6,372 nt of DNA from assembly GCA_949744025.1 (NCBI GenBank), contig CATJWA010000281.1, positions 1 through 6,372 on the forward strand. The letters are read 5' to 3'. The stretch is from an uncultured Eubacteriales bacterium. Its GTDB lineage: Bacteria; Bacillota; Clostridia; Oscillospirales; Oscillospiraceae. The notes beneath the pieces were generated by a model. That model was given only the letters and a program-made list of their open reading frames with translations, made no database searches and had not been told where the DNA came from. Positions 4,884 to 6,372 of the stretch are shown here, one piece after another. A program made the translations under genes and the position numbers. Numbering within the stretch: the first letter of the stretch is position 1; each line of letters opens with the position of its first letter.

Positions 4884-5681
4884 TCACTCTATCGGTATCC
4901 ATGCCTCGAAATAGCCCGTGAGCTTGCCCTCCTCCATCACGCTGGCCAGAAGCACCCCATGCACGGGCGCGGTTGGCTGGGCGCCCATGTCCCGCGCGTA
5001 CTCAAGCGCGTAGTCGAGCAGTGACGGCGCAAAACCGTCCCTGCCTCCGGCGCTCTTGAAAACCGTGTGTATGCTCCTGCGCGAGGGCGCAACCGTCATG
5101 GGCTCGCTTATCTCAAACTCCAGCTCGCGCACGTAGTCCATGTCCAGCGAGAAGCCCCAGCGGCAGGCGTCCTCTCCGCTCTGCGCGCATATCTCAAAGC
5201 AGCGCCGGTTAAAGGGCATCGCCGCCAGCCACTGCCGCGCCAGACGCGCGGTCTCCGGCGTGTTGAAATACTCCTGCCCCTCGCGGTTTATGAAGCGGAC
5301 AAACTCGGGGCTGTCCTCAACCCTGCACCGGTAGAGCAGCTCGCCCGTCTTTTGCAGGTCGCGCCGGTAGCGCTCCGAGCGCAGAAGAAGCAGCTCACAG
5401 CGTTTTATCGTCCTGCGCAGCTCGTCCTCCTTGCATAAAAACAGCTCGCCGAGCTCGCGCGTGCCGGGTATCTTCACCATGTCGGCTATCTGCTCTATGG
5501 AAAAGCCGAAGTTTTTAAACCACAGGCAGTCCACCAGAAAATTGATGTCCCAGCTGTCATAATAGCGGTAGTCGTTGCTGCTGTTCTTCTCCGGCGTGAC
5601 AACGCCTTTCTTTTCGTAGTATCTGAGCAGGTCCGTGGATATGCCGAGTATGCGGGCGACTTCGCCGATTTTATATTTCAC
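4884..5681 (-). CDS. MerR-family transcriptional regulator with C-terminal effector-binding domain
   Basis: The 265-residue protein begins with a MerR winged helix-turn-helix: KIGEVARILGIS (4-15), LLRYYEKKGVV (18-28), YRYYD (38-42), FGFSIEQIADMV (58-69). A long helix at about 75-115, rich in charged residues and leucine, is the dimer coiled coil. Residues from about 120 to 265 form a larger domain ending YFEAWIPIE, like the GyrI-like/AraC effector-binding domains of BmrR- and TipA-type regulators, so the ligand is probably a small organic molecule rather than a metal. No cysteine pattern of metal-sensing MerR proteins is seen. The start is GTG at 5681, with GGGGGGAG (5695-5688) 6 nt before it. 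It is divergent from a cyclase-family gene whose promoter carries a typical MerR operator, so that gene is the likely target. Confidence 0.92.
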   Translation of the reverse strand: MKYKIGEVARILGISTDLLRYYEKKGVVTPEKNSSNDYRYYDSWDINFLVDCLWFKNFGFSIEQIADMVKIPGTRELGELFLCKEDELRRTIKRCELLLLRSERYRRDLQKTGELLYRCRVEDSPEFVRFINREGQEYFNTPETARLARQWLAAMPFNRRCFEICAQSGEDACRWGFSLDMDYVRELEFEISEPMTVAPSRRSIHTVFKSAGGRDGFAPSLLDYALEYARDMGAQPTAPVHGVLLASVMEEGKLTGYFEAWIPIE

Positions 5682-5738
5682 GCCTTACTCCCCCCAAATC
5701 TGCCGATAAATTTTTAACTTGCGTTGATTTATAGCTCT

Positions 5739-5766
5739 ATTATACTGTTTTTTTGCCAATTTGCAA
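5739..5766 (-). promoter_or_regulatory. Promoter of the MerR-family gene
   Basis: On the minus strand TTGCAA (5766-5761) and a perfect TATAAT (5744-5739) are 16 bp apart, with RNA expected from about 5732. It lies back to back with the cyclase promoter. The palindrome at 5779-5799 is upstream of it and does not overlap, so simple self-repression is not implied. Confidence 0.65.
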
Positions 5767-5775
5767 GCTTTAGAC

Positions 5776-5806
5776 TTGACCTTGGAATAATTCCAAGGTT
5801 TAGAAT
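5776..5806 (+). promoter_or_regulatory. MerR-type promoter and operator of the cyclase-family gene
   Basis: TTGACC (5776-5781) and TAGAAT (5801-5806) are separated by 19 bp, longer than the usual 17. The spacer is filled by a perfect palindrome, ACCTTGGAAT (5779-5788), A, ATTCCAAGGT (5790-5799). This is the classical layout of MerR-regulated promoters, where the activator untwists an over-long spacer. Even the outer bases ACCTT...AAGGT recall CueR/MerR sites. The divergent regulator gene supports it. Confidence 0.85.
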
Positions 5807-5848
5807 AATATCAGACTTTAATAAATACTTATCAGGAGGTTTTTTGCA

Positions 5849-6372
5849 ATGGCATACATGCCCCTTAACAAGAACGAGCTCTATCTGGAAACCGAGAAGA
5901 TGGTCAAGATTTGGGACCTGAGCCAGCCCTGGGGCTGGGATACCCCGCTGTGGCCCTTCCCGGGCGCACGCTCTGACCTGAACTTCCCCCGCGGCCAGTA
6001 TCTCGAGCGTTTCCACAAGCGCACCAACACCTACACCGGCACCCTCCATGCCGCCACCCACTGCGACGCCCCCAACCACACCCTCCACGAGGAGGAGGTT
6101 GACCGCGCACGCTACGGCTACACCCTGGCCGAGCTGCCCCTTGAGCACTGCATCGGCTCCGGCGTCATTGTTGACCTGACCTGGATGTATGACGAGTTCG
6201 AGGCCGCCTTCAACAAGGCCGGCGGAGACCCCGCGAAGATGGGCGAGTTTGCCGAGGTTCCGGGCAAGAAGGGCGCCATCTGGCACATCATCACCCCCGA
6301 GGACGTTCAGAAGGCTCTGGACAAGGACGGCCTTGAGATCCGCCCCAACGACTGGGTCGTGCTCAACACCGG
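5849..6372 (+). CDS. Cyclase-family (kynurenine formamidase-like) metal-dependent hydrolase, N-terminal part
   Basis: The first 174 codons are present and the gene runs off the window. It belongs to the cyclase family (kynurenine formamidase/polyketide cyclase type), metal-dependent hydrolases of amide or lactone bonds. Seen features are IWDLSQPW (21-28), the metal motif H67-A-A-T-H71-C-D73-A-P-N-H77, and GVIVDL (105-110). The usual motif is HxGTHxDxPxH; here the G of GTH is A, as the residues read A-T-H. H67, H71, D73 and H77 are kept, so metal binding should be intact. ATG at 5849 follows AGGAGG (5834-5839) at 9 nt. Codon use is strongly biased (nearly all Lys AAG, Asn AAC, Thr ACC), more than in neighbouring genes, suggesting high expression. 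A MerR operator in its promoter and the divergent MerR gene suggest induction by a small molecule, perhaps its substrate. The substrate itself cannot be told. Confidence 0.92.
   Translation, partial: MAYMPLNKNELYLETEKMVKIWDLSQPWGWDTPLWPFPGARSDLNFPRGQYLERFHKRTNTYTGTLHAATHCDAPNHTLHEEEVDRARYGYTLAELPLEHCIGSGVIVDLTWMYDEFEAAFNKAGGDPAKMGEFAEVPGKKGAIWHIITPEDVQKALDKDGLEIRPNDWVVLNT

Overview
The window looks like chromosomal DNA of a GC-rich, spore-forming member of the Clostridia. It most resembles gut Oscillospirales (Oscillospiraceae-type), though the exact genus cannot be told. The grounds are dipicolinate synthase genes (an endospore marker), strong GGAGG-type ribosome binding sites, GTG starts, sigma-A-type promoters, and the combination of BioY, psuK/psuG and a Mn-riboswitch-like leader. 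It contains eight protein genes (the first and last cut by the window edges), no rRNA, tRNA or CRISPR, and one small palindromic insertion.

Layout. 1-175: tail of dpaA, overlapping by 4 bp with dpaB (172-753), the two subunits of dipicolinate synthase. A shared bidirectional terminator (758-783) separates dpaB from a convergent Ca2+/cation antiporter gene of the CaCA/YrbG type (795-1736, minus). Its long leader (1737-1890) carries a yybP-ykoY-like (Mn2+) riboswitch candidate, followed by a hairpin that buries the Shine-Dalgarno and ends in six U. Divergent from it is a pseudouridine catabolism pair: psuK (2073-2984), then psuG (3238-4149). A 215-bp near-perfect palindrome (2984-3198) with 17-bp terminal inverted repeats and a 4-bp AATA duplication sits between them. 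It has the hallmarks of a MITE and seems to have supplied psuK's present stop codon. A terminator follows psuG. bioY (4287-4859) encodes a biotin ECF transporter S-component, and its -35 box lies in a BirA-type operator. Convergent to bioY is a MerR-family regulator with a C-terminal effector domain (4884-5681, minus). Divergent from the regulator, a cyclase-family (kynurenine formamidase-like) metal hydrolase starts at 5849 and runs off the end.

How the parts work together. DpaA/DpaB make dipicolinate in the mother cell. PsuK phosphorylates pseudouridine and PsuG splits the phosphate into uracil and ribose-5-phosphate. BioY imports biotin under probable BirA control. The MerR protein very probably controls the cyclase gene: a perfect 21-bp palindrome fills a 19-bp -35/-10 spacer, the classical MerR architecture. 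The antiporter is probably controlled by a metal-ion-sensing leader RNA.

The most notable items are the MITE-like insertion that rewrote the psuK stop codon, the riboswitch/hairpin leader of the antiporter, and the MerR operator. I saw no clearly new multi-gene system. The novelty is in regulatory and mobile DNA between ordinary genes.
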